DNA of 64,000 bases from JACCXG01 sp963785755 (lineage in GTDB: Bacteria > Acidobacteriota > Vicinamibacteria > Vicinamibacterales > 2-12-FULL-66-21): positions 1-64,000 of the forward strand of contig CAWAXG010000016.1 in NCBI GenBank assembly GCA_963785755.1, read 5' to 3'. This document shows positions 1-9,078 of the stretch, piece after piece. The first letter of the stretch is position 1. Each line of letters begins with the position of its first letter. Made by a program: the position numbers and the translations under genes. The notes below the pieces were generated by a model. That model saw only the letters and a program-made list of their open reading frames with translations. It was not told where the DNA came from and searched no databases.

Positions 1-807
1 GTGGCGCGGTCGGCGGCCAGGGTCCCGAGCGCGCTGCTTCGGACGCGGCTCGCCCACGCCTCGGGCAAAAGCGACGCGGCCCAATCGATGAACTGCACCA
101 GTCGAGTCAGCAGGATGCCGCGCTCGCCCGGTTCGACCAGCGTGGAGGCGGCCAGGAGCTGCTCGCCGAGCTCAGCCGTGGTCGGCGGCGGCAGCAGCGT
201 CTCGGCCGGCGGCAGCGGCGTGGACGTGCTCAAAGCCAGCTCGAACGCGTCGAGGCCGGCCGCGGCGCGCAGCTCGCCGACGACCTCATCCACCAGCGTG
301 AGCATCTGCTGGACGTCGGCCGCGCGGTAGCCGTGGTGCTCGTCGGGCCAGCGCTCATCGCGGTGCGGGCAGCCTCGGCCATCGCCAGCCGGCGCTTCGG
401 GTCGGGCTCCCGGGCGATGCCGGTGAGCACGGCCGCGACCTGGTTCAGAACTGCGCGTAGTCGTCCTCGGCGCGCGTCGAGGCGTAGTGCACGGCGCGGG
501 CGGTGACCGCGTAGCGCTCGGTCTTCGACCAGTCGACCCGCCCAGCGGCCAGCGTCACCAGCTGCAGCTCAGGAGCGACGTCGGCCGAGAGCGGCAGAGA
601 ACACGACCCGGTCCTCCATCCGCACCACTCACCGAAGCTGGTGAATGAGGTGCCGTCGGTGAGGAAGACACGGAGGAGGGTCGAGGGGGCGTCCTGTGCG
701 GCGGCAGGTCCGGACGCCGCCGCCATCGCCAGCAGCACCGCCCCGACCAGCCTACCGGACGCCCAGCACACCGGCTCAGCGTACGTGGCGCGTCTCGGCA
801 GCGTCAA
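1..807 (-). CDS. Hypothetical secreted protein, frame broken, runs off the left edge
   Basis: Read from an ATG at 807 on the minus strand. The first 38 or so residues look like a signal peptide (hydrophobic VGAVLLAMAAA followed by AAAQ). Good coding sense continues only if the frame is changed several times: near 620 and 590 (restoring VRMEDRVVFS between GEW and LPLSADV), near 449 (DYAQ to LNQVAAVLTGIA) and near 360 (AEAAR to RDERWPDEHHG). After that a clean frame runs to base 1 and beyond. No domain is recognised; the mature part is rich in Ala, Leu and Glu and looks helical. Four slips in 800 bases mean either a decaying gene or uncorrected single-base errors; similar slips elsewhere favour errors. 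The plus-strand frame at 1-330 is its shadow. Confidence 0.5.
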
Positions 808-841
808 GACACCGGCGCGGTACGCCGCGGTGAGCAGCGCG

Positions 842-861
842 TGTGGAAAACCTGTGGATCA
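842..861. promoter_or_regulatory. Two DnaA-box-like 9-mers
   Basis: TGTGGAAAA (842-850) and TGTGGATCA (853-861) are 11 bp apart, about one helical turn. Their complements, TTTTCCACA and TGATCCACA, each differ from the consensus DnaA box TTATCCACA at one or two bases. They lie in the gap between the broken secreted gene and a small ORF. No dnaA, dnaN or AT-rich unwinding region is visible nearby, so an origin is not supported. They may be an isolated DnaA site or chance. Confidence 0.2.
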
Positions 862-993
862 CCCGTGCAAACGCTGTGCAGATCCCGAGGACGAAAGAAA
901 TTTCTGCGCTGGAATCCGCGCCAGCTGGTGCCCAAACCCGCAACGCGGGTCATCTTCGCGCCGACCTTCGCTTGTTTCCGCCGGCCAGCGTCG

Positions 994-999
994 TAGAAT
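994..999 (+). promoter_or_regulatory. Possible -10 element TAGAAT
   Basis: TAGAAT lies 52 bases before the GTG of the small ORF at 1052, with a weak TTGTTT (973-978) 15 bp upstream as a possible -35. The same TAGAAT-cg context occurs before the kinase at 20924. This is pattern evidence only. Confidence 0.3.
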
Positions 1000-1051
1000 C
1001 GTCGCTCGCTCGTCACACCTCCGACCCCCATTCCAAGGCATCGCACGACAC

Positions 1052-1272
1052 GTGACCGTTCACCTCTACGAAGAGCGGATCGCCGGCCGCACTGTACCAC
1101 ATCGAAGTGTCGGCAATCTCGGCCGAGCGCTGGCGCGCCAAGCTGGCCCGCCTTCCCCGGGATGCCGACCGCCCTGATGCCGTTCTACGGCGACACGCCG
1201 GAGCGCGCCGCCCAGGAACTGACCAAGTGGCTGGCGCTGGTCGCCGCCGGCCCGCGCCCGGAAACGCGATAG
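1052..1272 (+). CDS. Small hypothetical protein (about 72 aa), two frame slips
   Basis: A continuous protein appears if one base is skipped near 1096 and another near 1156. The pieces are VTVHLYEERIAGRT, then YHIEVSAISAERWRAKLARL, then PGMPTALMPFYGDTPERAAQ, ending ...RPETR at a TAG (1270-1272). The length of 221 bases is two more than a multiple of three, as two extra bases would give. The first part has alternating hydrophobic residues and the second a probable helix. No family is recognised. It sits 32 bases before the asparaginase start and could be co-transcribed with it. Confidence 0.4.
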
Positions 1273-1304
1273 CCCGGAATTCGGGATCGGCCAAAAGAGG
1301 CCGT

Positions 1305-2445
1305 ATGCACTTGGCACTTCGCGGCGCCTGTGCCGCTTTCCTCGCCGGCTGGACTGCCGCCTGCTCGGCCTCCGCCCAGACCTCCGGCGCGGCCGGAACC
1401 GCGCCGGCCCAATCCAGCGCCCCCCGATCCAGCCACCCCGGCGGCGAAGCCGGTCCTGCCCCGGGTCCACCTGGTGGCCACCGGCGGCACCATCTCGAAC
1501 CGGGACGGTGGCCGCCTGGCCGCCGACGAGCTGGCGAAATCGATGCTCGGGGTGGACCGCGTGGCCACCCTGACCCACGAGCAGTTCGCCAACGTGTCGA
1601 GCAGCCAGATCACCCTCGACCAGTGGCTGCAGTTGTCGCGCCGCATCAACGCGCTCTTCGCCGAGGACCGCGGCCTGGCCGGCGTGGTCGTGACCAGCGG
1701 CACCGATACGCTCGAGGAGACGGCGTTCTTCCTGCACCTCACGATACGAGACGCCCGCCCGGTCGTGCTGGTCGGCTCGATGCGCAATCCGAGCACCCTG
1801 GGCTACGAGGGCGCGGCCAACCTGCTGGAGGGCGTCCGGGTCGCCGCCGAACCATCGGCGCGCGGCAAGGGCGTCCTGGTGGTGCTGAACGACGAGATCA
1901 ACTCGGCCCGCGACGTCACCAAGACCGACGCGCTGCGGCTGCAGACGTTTCAGAGCCCGACGCACGGCCTGCTCGGCGTGGTCGATCGCGATCGGGTGGC
2001 GTTCTTCCGGCAGATCCTCTCCCGCCATACCGCGACCTCGGAGTTCGACCTGACGGCGGTGACCGCGCTGCCGCGCGTGGACGTCTTCATGGCCTATCAG
2101 GGGGCCAGCGGTGACCTGATTCGTGCCGCCGTGGACGCCGGGGCCAAGGGCGTGGTGATCGCCGGCGCAGGCGCCGGGGCGCTCAGCGGCACGCAGGGCG
2201 ATGGATTGGACTATGCGGCGTCGAAGGGCGTGATCATTGTCTCGGGGACGCGTACCGGGGCCGGGCGGATCATCCCGGTGCGGGGACAGCCGCCGGGCGA
2301 CGCCACCCCGGAGCAATTGCGGCGCCGCGAGATGACCGTCCAGGCCGAGGATCACATCCCGGTGAAGGCGCGGATCCTGTTGATGCTGGCGTTGACCCGC
2401 AGCCAGAAGCGCAACGAGATCCAGCGCATCTTCAGCGAATACTGA
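1305..2445 (+). CDS. Type II L-asparaginase (secreted), one slip in the signal-peptide region
   Basis: Hydrolyses asparagine to aspartate and ammonia, probably in the periplasm. The body carries the first catalytic signature VATGGTISN with the nucleophile Thr, the second signature VVTSGTDTLEETAFF with the TD pair, and the family C-terminal domain (GVVIAGAGAGALSG, GVIIVSGTRTG). Length fits the 330-370 aa family. The start is the ATG at 1305, preceded by AAAGAGG about 5 bases upstream and followed by a Sec signal (GACAAFLAGWTAACSASAQ). That reading joins the main frame only if one base is lost in the C-run near 1425; an in-frame start at 1330 would give an implausible Pro/Arg-rich N-terminus. 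The tRNA begins 79 bases downstream. Confidence 0.9.
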
Positions 2446-2524
2446 GGGTTGCGCCGCGGGTCGGGCGCCGTCCGGCCGCCGCGATCGACCGGATCTGCTA
2501 TCATCAAGGGTCTCGCCGACAAGT

Positions 2525-2600
2525 GGGCCTGTGGCGCAGCTGGGAGCGCGCCTGAATGGCATTCAGGAGGTCACCGGTTCGATCCCGGTCAGGTCCACCA
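2525..2600 (+). tRNA. tRNA-Ala (anticodon GGC)
   Basis: All four arms fold. The acceptor GGGCCTG pairs with CAGGTCC (one G-T pair), with discriminator A and an encoded CCA (2598-2600). The anticodon stem CCTGA/TCAGG encloses the loop ATGGCAT, giving anticodon GGC. The T arm ACCGG-TTCGATC-CCGGT and a D arm with the GG pair are standard. It decodes GCC. An IS3 transposase remnant follows within about 100 bases. Confidence 0.95.
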
Positions 2601-2606
2601 TCTCCA

Positions 2607-2627
2607 AGTCGTTGATTCTAAACGACT
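2607..2627 (+). other. Perfect 7-bp hairpin behind tRNA-Ala
   Basis: AGTCGTT (2607-2613) and AACGACT (2621-2627) pair around a 7-base loop, six bases after the tRNA CCA end. There is no clear T-run, so it may be a weak terminator or a processing signal. It may also mark the edge of the inserted DNA that follows. Confidence 0.35.
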
Positions 2628-2689
2628 GAAATCAGTAACCCACTCCATTGATCGAACCGACAGCACTGTTTCGGCCCGGGCGTGCCGGC

Positions 2690-2929
2690 CTTCTTCACGC
2701 TTTGGATTGGCCGCCCGAGCGCCCCTTGAGGCAATGGCGTTCGCGACGCTCGTGTGGTCCTGGTTCAACACCCGACGGCTGCTAGGCCCGATCGGCGACA
2801 TCCCGCCAGCCGAGTTCGACGCGCAGAACATGCCCATGCCAACGCGGCCTGCTTCAACGAATCTGGGCTCCAACGATCCCGGTGTGGTCAGTTCGCCTTT
2901 GCGCCCGCGAGGAAGTCTGACGACTTGTG
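2690..2929 (+). pseudogene. IS3-family transposase OrfB, C-terminal remnant
   Basis: The frame reads EAMAFATLVWSWFNTRRLL then GPIGDIPPAEFDAQ, which matches the conserved tail of IS3-family OrfB integrases (W-x-x-WFN-x-RRL, then IG-x-IPPAEFEA). After PPAEF a one-base slip gives AEHAHANAACFNESGLQRS and ends in a stop near 2929, as the family's short tail would. The catalytic DDE core and OrfA are absent, so the element is dead. It lies directly behind tRNA-Ala, a usual place for insertions. No terminal inverted repeat could be identified. Confidence 0.6.
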
Positions 2930-3012
2930 AGTTCGAGCGACACGCCTCCTCGCAAGTGGCTGACCTATTGATTTTGCGGATGCGGTAGCGCCGCACTGGA
3001 CGATTTCCGCAA

Positions 3013-3855
3013 CTACCTCATCACTGCGGCGTAATCGTTCCCGTTCGGGTGCTGAACCCTATCGAAAAGGTCTTTCGCGGGCGCCTCCGGCACCATCGGG
3101 GACAGCGGAATCTCCCCTTTCCACGCATCTCTCATCGCCGGGATGACCCGGTCGATGGCCTCCTGTGAAACCTGCGTCTTGTGGCACTCGAACGACCGGC
3201 GCCCGGCGTTCAAATCGGCGTCGGTAAATGGCACTCGCACGGTGAACAAGTCGGCTCGAGGAATCACAAACGGTGGCACCCCTCGCGTCGGATTCATCGC
3301 CCGAATACCTTCAGCGGGGAGAGAGGCGTAAAAGACTCGCTGCGGGACGCCAGGGGCACCGGCCCGCACGAGTTGAGTCACGATGCTGCTGACGATGCGG
3401 TGGTCGGGGTGGCCATAACCACCGTCTGGCCCCCATGTGATCAGGACGTCTGGTCGCAACCGCTGTAGTTCCTCGTGCACACGTTGCGTGACCCGAAACA
3501 GGAGTGCGGGATCCGCGTTGTAGTGGCCAAGTGCTCCGTCGGGGAACCCGAGCAAGATCGGAGGATTAATGCCGAGCGCCTGTGCGGAACAACGTGCCTC
3601 CTCCACGCGCAGCTTGGCGATCTCAGGACCCCGTGGGACCGACGTGTTGGCGGCACCCTGCGCGCCATCTGTCGCGATGATCATGTGGACCTGGACGCCC
3701 TCACGCGCATACCGGGCGAGGATCGGCGCGACCGGCCCTTCATCGTCGGCGTGTGCCCACACTGCCACGAGCGTCCGAGCCTTTCCTTGACCACGTGCGA
3801 TTGGTCCAGAGACAAGAACCAACGTCGCAACAACAGTGCAGACGATGATACGCAT
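3013..3855 (-). CDS. PIG-L family deacetylase (LmbE-like), secreted
   Basis: A 280-aa zinc-dependent N-deacetylase of the PIG-L/LmbE superfamily, which removes acetyl from GlcNAc-type substrates; the actual substrate is unknown. The metal-binding motif AHADDE (usually AHPDDE) follows the first strand, and the second motif GYGHPDHR supplies the distal His and the catalytic region. A signal peptide (MRIIVCTVVATLVLVSGPIARG) places it in the periplasm or outside. The start is supported by GGGAGGAG a few bases upstream of the ATG at 3855. The frame is intact over its whole length. It is probably separate from the MBL-fold gene upstream on the same strand, 140 bases away. Confidence 0.88.
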   Translation of the reverse strand: MRIIVCTVVATLVLVSGPIARGQGKARTLVAVWAHADDEGPVAPILARYAREGVQVHMIIATDGAQGAANTSVPRGPEIAKLRVEEARCSAQALGINPPILLGFPDGALGHYNADPALLFRVTQRVHEELQRLRPDVLITWGPDGGYGHPDHRIVSSIVTQLVRAGAPGVPQRVFYASLPAEGIRAMNPTRGVPPFVIPRADLFTVRVPFTDADLNAGRRSFECHKTQVSQEAIDRVIPAMRDAWKGEIPLSPMVPEAPAKDLFDRVQHPNGNDYAAVMR

Positions 3856-3996
3856 GGGTCTCCTCCCTCACACAATGCCGCCCGCTGTCAGGCGATTTCC
3901 ACGACTCATCACGAGCGAGCGGCGTGACAACCGGTGAGCCGGGTCTCCGGCTCCTGAAGCGCTCTCGCGTTCTGTGACGTTCGCCATGCGACAGCG

Positions 3997-4934
3997 TCAG
4001 AAGATATCCAGGTCGTGGCCGACCACGACTTTGCCCGCGTACCCGCTTCGGATTTCTTCCAGAAAGGCTTCTTCCGGATTTGGGACCTCCCCTAAAACCC
4101 CCCCTAGATTCGAGCGATGGTACAGAATCAGCAAACCCGGTTTGGCTTTGCCTGCGAGCTCGGCTAACTGCATCGTAGACGTGTGCAGCCTTCTGCGGCC
4201 CGCCTGGGCATCCGCGGAGACTGCGTTGTAGGTCTTCATGCTGTAGGATTCATGGATCAGCACATCACAGCCATGGCAATTGTCAATGACGCTTTGCGTC
4301 GGCGTCGTGTCCCCGGAAATCACGATCGTGCGGTCTGGCGTTTCGAATCGAAAGCCGAACGCCTCCACGTCGCCGTGGGCGACGGCAAACGCCTTGACCG
4401 TCACGTTGTCGTCCTTGTAGACGATGCCAGGTGTAATTTCGTGCGCGTTGACCTTGAACCGGGTATCCACGGGATTGAGCATGTGTGCCTTGAGGATGTG
4501 CTCGGTCATGTCCACTGAGCCCTCTCGGGCCATACACTTCCAAAGGCGCTTTCGGTTCGGAGGCCGCCGGCCTGCTGCGGGGCTGAAGATGAGATCGGCG
4601 TATCCGACCGTGTGATCCACGTGCCGATGGGTGAGGAACGCGACTTTGAAGATTGTGGCGGATACAGGGCCTTCACGCCCTTCTGATAAGCCGCCCCCGC
4701 GCGTCTCACCACTCCCGGCCCGAAGTCCACGAGATACGGAACTCCGTTGACGACAATCGCCGTGGATGGGCCGGAACTGTCAGGGTTCCATCCAGGGGTT
4801 CCAGTTCCGAGTAGCACTACTTGCGTGACCAGAGACGACTGTTTTTCTTGGGACTGTGTCAGCGCCGTTGATGAAAGGCTCAGGAACAGAAGTGCAGCCA
4901 CCGCAGCCAACGCCATCCTGATTCGTGTCGTCAT
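3997..4934 (-). CDS. MBL-fold metallohydrolase (RNase Z-like fold), secreted, one frame slip
   Basis: The N-terminal half starts with a signal peptide (TRIRMALAAVAALLFLSLS) and the first MBL strand (VVLLGTGTPGWNPD). Near 4655 the frame shifts by one base. Read through, it gives IFKVAFLTHRHVDHTVGYAD, so the canonical HxHxDH zinc motif is present as HRHVDH. The C-terminal half has the DTTPTQ, VLIHESY and LYHRSN motifs and ends in HDLDIF. The fold and order resemble RNase Z/arylsulfatase-like enzymes, but export argues against tRNA processing; a periplasmic ester or phosphodiester substrate is likelier. The ATG at 4934 is chosen because GGGAGGG precedes it and the signal peptide begins there. 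Confidence 0.8.
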
Positions 4935-5059
4935 GTGGAGAACCCTCCCATGCACGCGATTTGTCTCTTTAGAAACACGGGGCTGGCGGCGGAATCACTC
5001 CGAGCCGATCTGTTAAGCTGGCCGCGGCCGAATCGTCCCGTACTGTCTAAGGCGAATAG

Positions 5060-5653
5060 GTGAGGCAAACCTTGTCATCCGCGTCCCTGCCTGGCGACCC
5101 GCCATTCGAGATCACGCAGCTCCTCGTTGCCTGGCGCGAAGGCAGCGACGACGCCCTTGAGAGGCTCGTACCACTCGTGGAACCCGAGCTTCGCCGCCTT
5201 GCTCGCCAGTACCTCCGCCGCGAGCGTCCCGGCCATGTGCTCCAGACAACTGCCCTGGTGAATGAAGCGTTCATCCGTCTGATGAACTGGAAGGACGTCA
5301 GTTGGCAGAACCGCGGGCATTTCCTGGCGATGGTTGCCCGGTTGATGCGCCACATCCTCGTGGACATCTCACGTCGACGCGCGAAAGATGACGATGGACG
5401 GGAGATCCGGATTGTTGATCTCGGCGAAGCCAACGGCGTGACGGTCGAACCCTCCCGCGAGCTGCTCGCGATAGATGAGGCGCTGCGTGAGCTGGCCGAG
5501 CACGACCCACGGAAGGCGCAGATCGTCGAGATGCGATTCTTCGGCGGCCTCACGTTGGACGAAATTGCGGACGTGCTCGAGGTGGCGCCGATCACGGTGA
5601 GCCGCGAGTGGGCGAAAGCGCGCGCGTGGCTTCACCGAGAGGTCCGTGGGTGA
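5060..5653 (+). CDS. ECF-type RNA polymerase sigma factor
   Basis: 197 aa with region 2 (HVLQTTALVNEAFIRL, then NRGHFLAMVARLMRHIL) and region 4 (EMRFFGGLTLDEIADVL, then VSREWAKARAWL). The LVAWREGSDDALERLVPLVE start and the RRxAKDD linker match the sigma-70 subfamily modelled as TIGR02999, common in Acidobacteria and Planctomycetes. It directs polymerase to a specific regulon. There is no anti-sigma factor; instead its last codons overlap the start of a membrane kinase, suggesting co-translation and control by phosphorylation (inference). The GTG start at 5060 is preceded by AAGGCG; a TTG twelve bases later is an alternative. Confidence 0.9.
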   Translation: MRQTLSSASLPGDPPFEITQLLVAWREGSDDALERLVPLVEPELRRLARQYLRRERPGHVLQTTALVNEAFIRLMNWKDVSWQNRGHFLAMVARLMRHILVDISRRRAKDDDGREIRIVDLGEANGVTVEPSRELLAIDEALRELAEHDPRKAQIVEMRFFGGLTLDEIADVLEVAPITVSREWAKARAWLHREVRG

Positions 5654-8651
5654 GGGAAGACCGTCCGATACGTCGATGAGCGACGTTCCAATGAACGAGC
5701 GTTGGACTACCGTCGATCGTCTGTTTGAAGCGGCGCTCGATCGGGCACCAGCCGACCGTGCGGCGTTCCTGCGTGAGGCGTGTCCGGACGACGAGGCGCT
5801 TCGGCAGGAAGTCGAGGCGCTGCTGACGCACGCGACGAGTGCCGGTGACTTTCTCGAAAGGCCAGCTTTGGAGCTGCTAGGTAGCGTACTGGTTGAGGGC
5901 GATAATCCATCTTTGCTGGGCCGCCAACTCGGTCCCCATCGCATCCTCAGCCTGTTGGCCATCGGTGGCATGGGCGAGGTGTACCGGGCGCGCGACACGC
6001 GGCTGGATCGCGACGTCGCGATCAAGGTGTTGCCCCGGAGCGCTTGCGCTGGATCCCGAGCGCCTCGCGCGGCTCGAACGCGAAGCCCGGTGCTCGCCTC
6101 ACTCAATCATCCGCAACATCGCGTGCGATCTACGGGTTCGAAGAAGGCAGATGGCGTGCAGGCGTTCGTCCTCGAGCTGGTCGAGGGCCCAACGCTCGCC
6201 GATCGGATTGCTCAGCGGGCGCATATCCACTCGACGAAGCGATGCCTATCGCGCGACAGATAGCCGAAGCGTTGGAGGCGGCGCACGAGCAGGGAATCAT
6301 CCATCGCGACCTGAAGCCGGCCAACATCAAGGTCCGCGATGACGGCACGGTGAAGGTGCTGGATTTCGGGTTGGCCAAGGCGCTGGAGCCGGCGGGCTGT
6401 CGCATCGTCGACCGCCTCGCTCTCACCCACTATCACCACGCCTGCGATGACACAGGCGGGCATCATTCTCGGTACGGCGGCCTACATGAGCCCCGAGCAA
6501 GCGAAGGGGAAGCCGGCAGACAGGCGCAGCGACCTCTGGGCGTTCGGCTGCGTGCTCTATGAAATGCTGACGGGCGCGCGCGCCTTTGGGGGCGAGGACA
6601 TCAGCGACACGGTCGCGGCGGTGTTGCGCGATGAACCGGACTGGCGCGCATTGCCGGCCGGGACGCCCGCGTCGATCCGGCGATTGCTGCGGCGCTGTCT
6701 CGAGAAGGATCGCAGGCGGCGATTGGCCGATGCCGCCGACGCCCGGCTGGACCTCGACGAAGCGGCCGCTGAATCGACGGCGCCGATTCCCGCACCGACT
6801 GCATCGAACCCAGTGCCGCGACCGTTGTGGAAACGCGCGGCGCCCATCGTCGCGGCTGTTCTGATTGGAGCGCTCGCCGCGGGATCAGTTGTCCGGCGAT
6901 TCACACCGGCGGTCGCGCCGTCCGTTGCGCGATTCACGCTCACGCTGCCCGAAGGGCAGGAATATACGAACACCGGCCGCCCGGTCGTTGCGATTTCGCC
7001 CGACGGCACGCGCATCGCGTACGTCGCGAATCAGCGGCTGTACGCGCGTGCGTTGTGGGAGGCGGAGGCAAAGCCGATCGCAGGGACAGATTTCGGCAGC
7101 GCGATTCTGAATCCGGTGTTCTCGCCGGACGGACAGATGATCGCGTTTTGGCAGATCGCCGACGCGACGATCAAACGGATTGCGCTCGTCGGCGGCGCGG
7201 CGGTCACGATCTGCCGGGCCACCGCTCCTTTCGGCATGAGCTGGACTCGCGACGGCATCCTGATTGGGCAGGGCGATCGCATCGTTCGATGCGAGGCGAG
7301 CGGCAGCACGCCGGAGACGATCGTCACCGCACAGGACGGCGAAATCATCGCCGGACCCCAACGCCTTCCGGGCACCAACGCGGTGCTGTTCACCGCGGCG
7401 CCGCGCGATGTGAGCGGCGGTGCGGATCGATTCGAGAAGGGGCAAGTGGTGGTGCAGTCGCTCGACGACGGCCGGCGCACCGTGGTCGTCGAAACGGGAA
7501 ATGACGGGCGGTATCTGCTATCTGGACATCTGGTTTACGCGGTCGGGGGCGTCTTGTTTGCGGCGGCATTCGATCCGCGTGCGCCGACGGCCGTGACTGG
7601 CGTGCCGGTCATCGAAGGGGTTCGCGCGACCACGTCCGGTGGAGCGCACGTCAGTGTCTCGGAGACGGGATCGCTCCTCTATGTGCCAGGTCCAGCGGCC
7701 GTCGCGTCGAGTCAACGCGACCTCGCGCTCCTCGATCTCAAAGGCGGCGCGAGTCCGTTGAAGCTGCGGCCGGCGCCGTACGAGCATCCGCGCCTGTCGC
7801 CCGACGGGACGCGCGTCGCGTTCAACAGTGACACCGGAACGGTGGCGATCGTCTGGATTTACGATCTGTCGGGCACGACGGCGATGCGCCGTCTGACGCT
7901 CGTCGGCCGCAACCGCTTTCCCGTGTGGTCTCCCGACAGCCAGCACGTCGCCTTCCAGTCGGATCGTGAGGGGGACCTCGGCATCTTCCGGCAGCGGGCC
8001 GATGGGACGGGCACGGCCGAACGGCTCACAAGGGCCGGCCCAGGTACGTCTCACGTGCCTCAATCGTGGTCGCCCGACGGTCGATATCTGCTCTACGACA
8101 CGGTAACGGACTCGGTCGTGAATCCTGGCGGGGGGCGCGGGCCAAGATCGCTGATGATTCTCAGCGTCGCAGTCAAGACATCGATGCCGTTCGGGGACGT
8201 CCGATCGGCCTTTGCGACCAGTGCGACCTTTTCGCCCGACGGGCAGTGGGTGGCCTATACCGTGAGCGCGCAGGCGACGGGTACACGTACGTATGTGCAG
8301 CCGTTTCCGGCCACAGGCACGCAGTACCAGATCGGCGTCGGCAGCCACCCAGTCTGGTCGCCCGATGGCTCATCGCTGTTTTCGTCGCCGGGCCCTGGCC
8401 AGTTCCGCTCGGTCAGCGTGACGACCAAGCCAACATTTGCGACGGGCAATCCGGTCCCGGCGCAACGAGCTTCGCTCGCATCCTCCGCTCTCGCGGCCGT
8501 GGGCAACCGTGAGTATGACATCGGACGCAACGGAAAAGTCGTCGGGCTGATCGAAACGGGCATCAACGCGAACACGCCGGCCTCCGCCTCGCAGATGCAG
8601 ATCGTCTTGAACTGGACAGAAGAGCTGAAGCGACTCGTCCCGCCGCGATGA
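5646..8651 (+). CDS. Membrane Ser/Thr protein kinase with TolB-like propeller, several frame slips
   Basis: One kinase gene read through slips near 6048, 6085-6130, 6230 and 6420-6450. Order: a short acidic leader typical of this family (MNERWTTVDRLFEAALDR, then EEVEALL-like), glycine loop AIGGMGEVYRARD, VAIKVLP lysine, IIHRDLKPAN catalytic loop, VLDFGLAKA, APE region MSPEQAKG and the remaining C-lobe. One membrane segment (about 6838-6897) follows, then a C-terminal WD40/TolB-like propeller with repeated SPDG turns (7000-8600). The tail is LNWTEELKRLVPP. The kinase domain lies in the cytoplasm and the propeller in the periplasm. It overlaps the sigma gene by 8 bases; starts at 5676 or 5691 are also possible. 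A terminator follows at 8783. Confidence 0.85.
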
Positions 8652-8750
8652 ACCCCACGAGCGTTCGTCAGCGAATGATGCGGTCTGAGTTCTTGGAGGT
8701 ACCGCAGCCGAAACTCTCAAGCTGCAGGGCGCCAGAGCTGCAGATAATGT

Positions 8751-8772
8751 TGGTTGCGAGCCCCCGCAACCA
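8751..8772 (+). repeat. 8-bp inverted repeat upstream of the terminator
   Basis: TGGTTGCG (8751-8758) pairs perfectly with CGCAACCA (8765-8772) around a six-base loop. It lies 11 bases before the terminator hairpin and may form a double hairpin with it at the 3' end of the sigma-kinase transcript. Confidence 0.5.
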
Positions 8773-8782
8773 GACTTCTCAA

Positions 8783-8815
8783 GGGGTTACGGTGATCCAC
8801 CGTAGCCCCTTTTCG
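8783..8815 (+). terminator. Strong intrinsic terminator of the sigma-kinase operon
   Basis: GGGGTTACGGTG (8783-8794) and CACCGTAGCCCC (8798-8809) form a 12-bp stem (one G-T pair) with a three-base ATC loop, followed at once by TTTTCGTTT. It lies 130 bases after the kinase stop. It is the only textbook Rho-independent terminator I found in the window. Confidence 0.85.
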
Positions 8816-8833
8816 TTTCGATCTGACCAGCCA

Positions 8834-9078
8834 TCAATCAACCACTGCGGTGTCCACCTGTTCGCTCACCCCGGTGAGCCGGTGGGTGGAGGGCGGGGGC
8901 CAAGTACCCAGGGCGGTCCAAACGAGGCTGTGTCCGCGTGTCGGTTCCAAAGAAGCGCCCAATAAGGTCGCGGTGGTCGTCTGGAGAATTTCGTCACGTG
9001 TGTGGCCAGCGGCTACGAGGCCAACAACGGTCCCCACCGTGACAGGCATGCCACGGATGCACGGCTCTCCTGCGGCTA
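8834..9078 (-). pseudogene. DUF433-like fragment (possible antitoxin relic)
   Basis: On the minus strand, just behind the regulator gene, the frame reads IVAAGEPCIRGMPVTVG, then LVAAGHTRDEIL. This resembles the start of DUF433 proteins (G-x-PCIRG-TRI/PVTV, then GxxxDEIL). The frame has a stop just before this stretch, so it lacks its own N-terminus. After DEIL the sequence (QTTTATLLGASL...) no longer fits the family. DUF433 proteins often act as antitoxins next to a PIN-type toxin, but no toxin gene is visible here. The match is short, so treat it as a possible relic. Nothing else was found between 8816 and 9075. Confidence 0.3.

Noticed and set aside
842..861. Chromosomal origin of replication
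   Set aside because: Only two box-like sites, no AT-rich unwinding region, and no dnaA, dnaN, gyrB or rpmH.
2449..2988. 179-residue protein across the tRNA
   Set aside because: The frame runs through the tRNA gene; only the transposase-like tail (2690-2929) is meaningful.
8834..9078. Working toxin-antitoxin pair with a DUF433 antitoxin
   Set aside because: The DUF433-like match is short, lacks its N-terminus and has no toxin neighbour.
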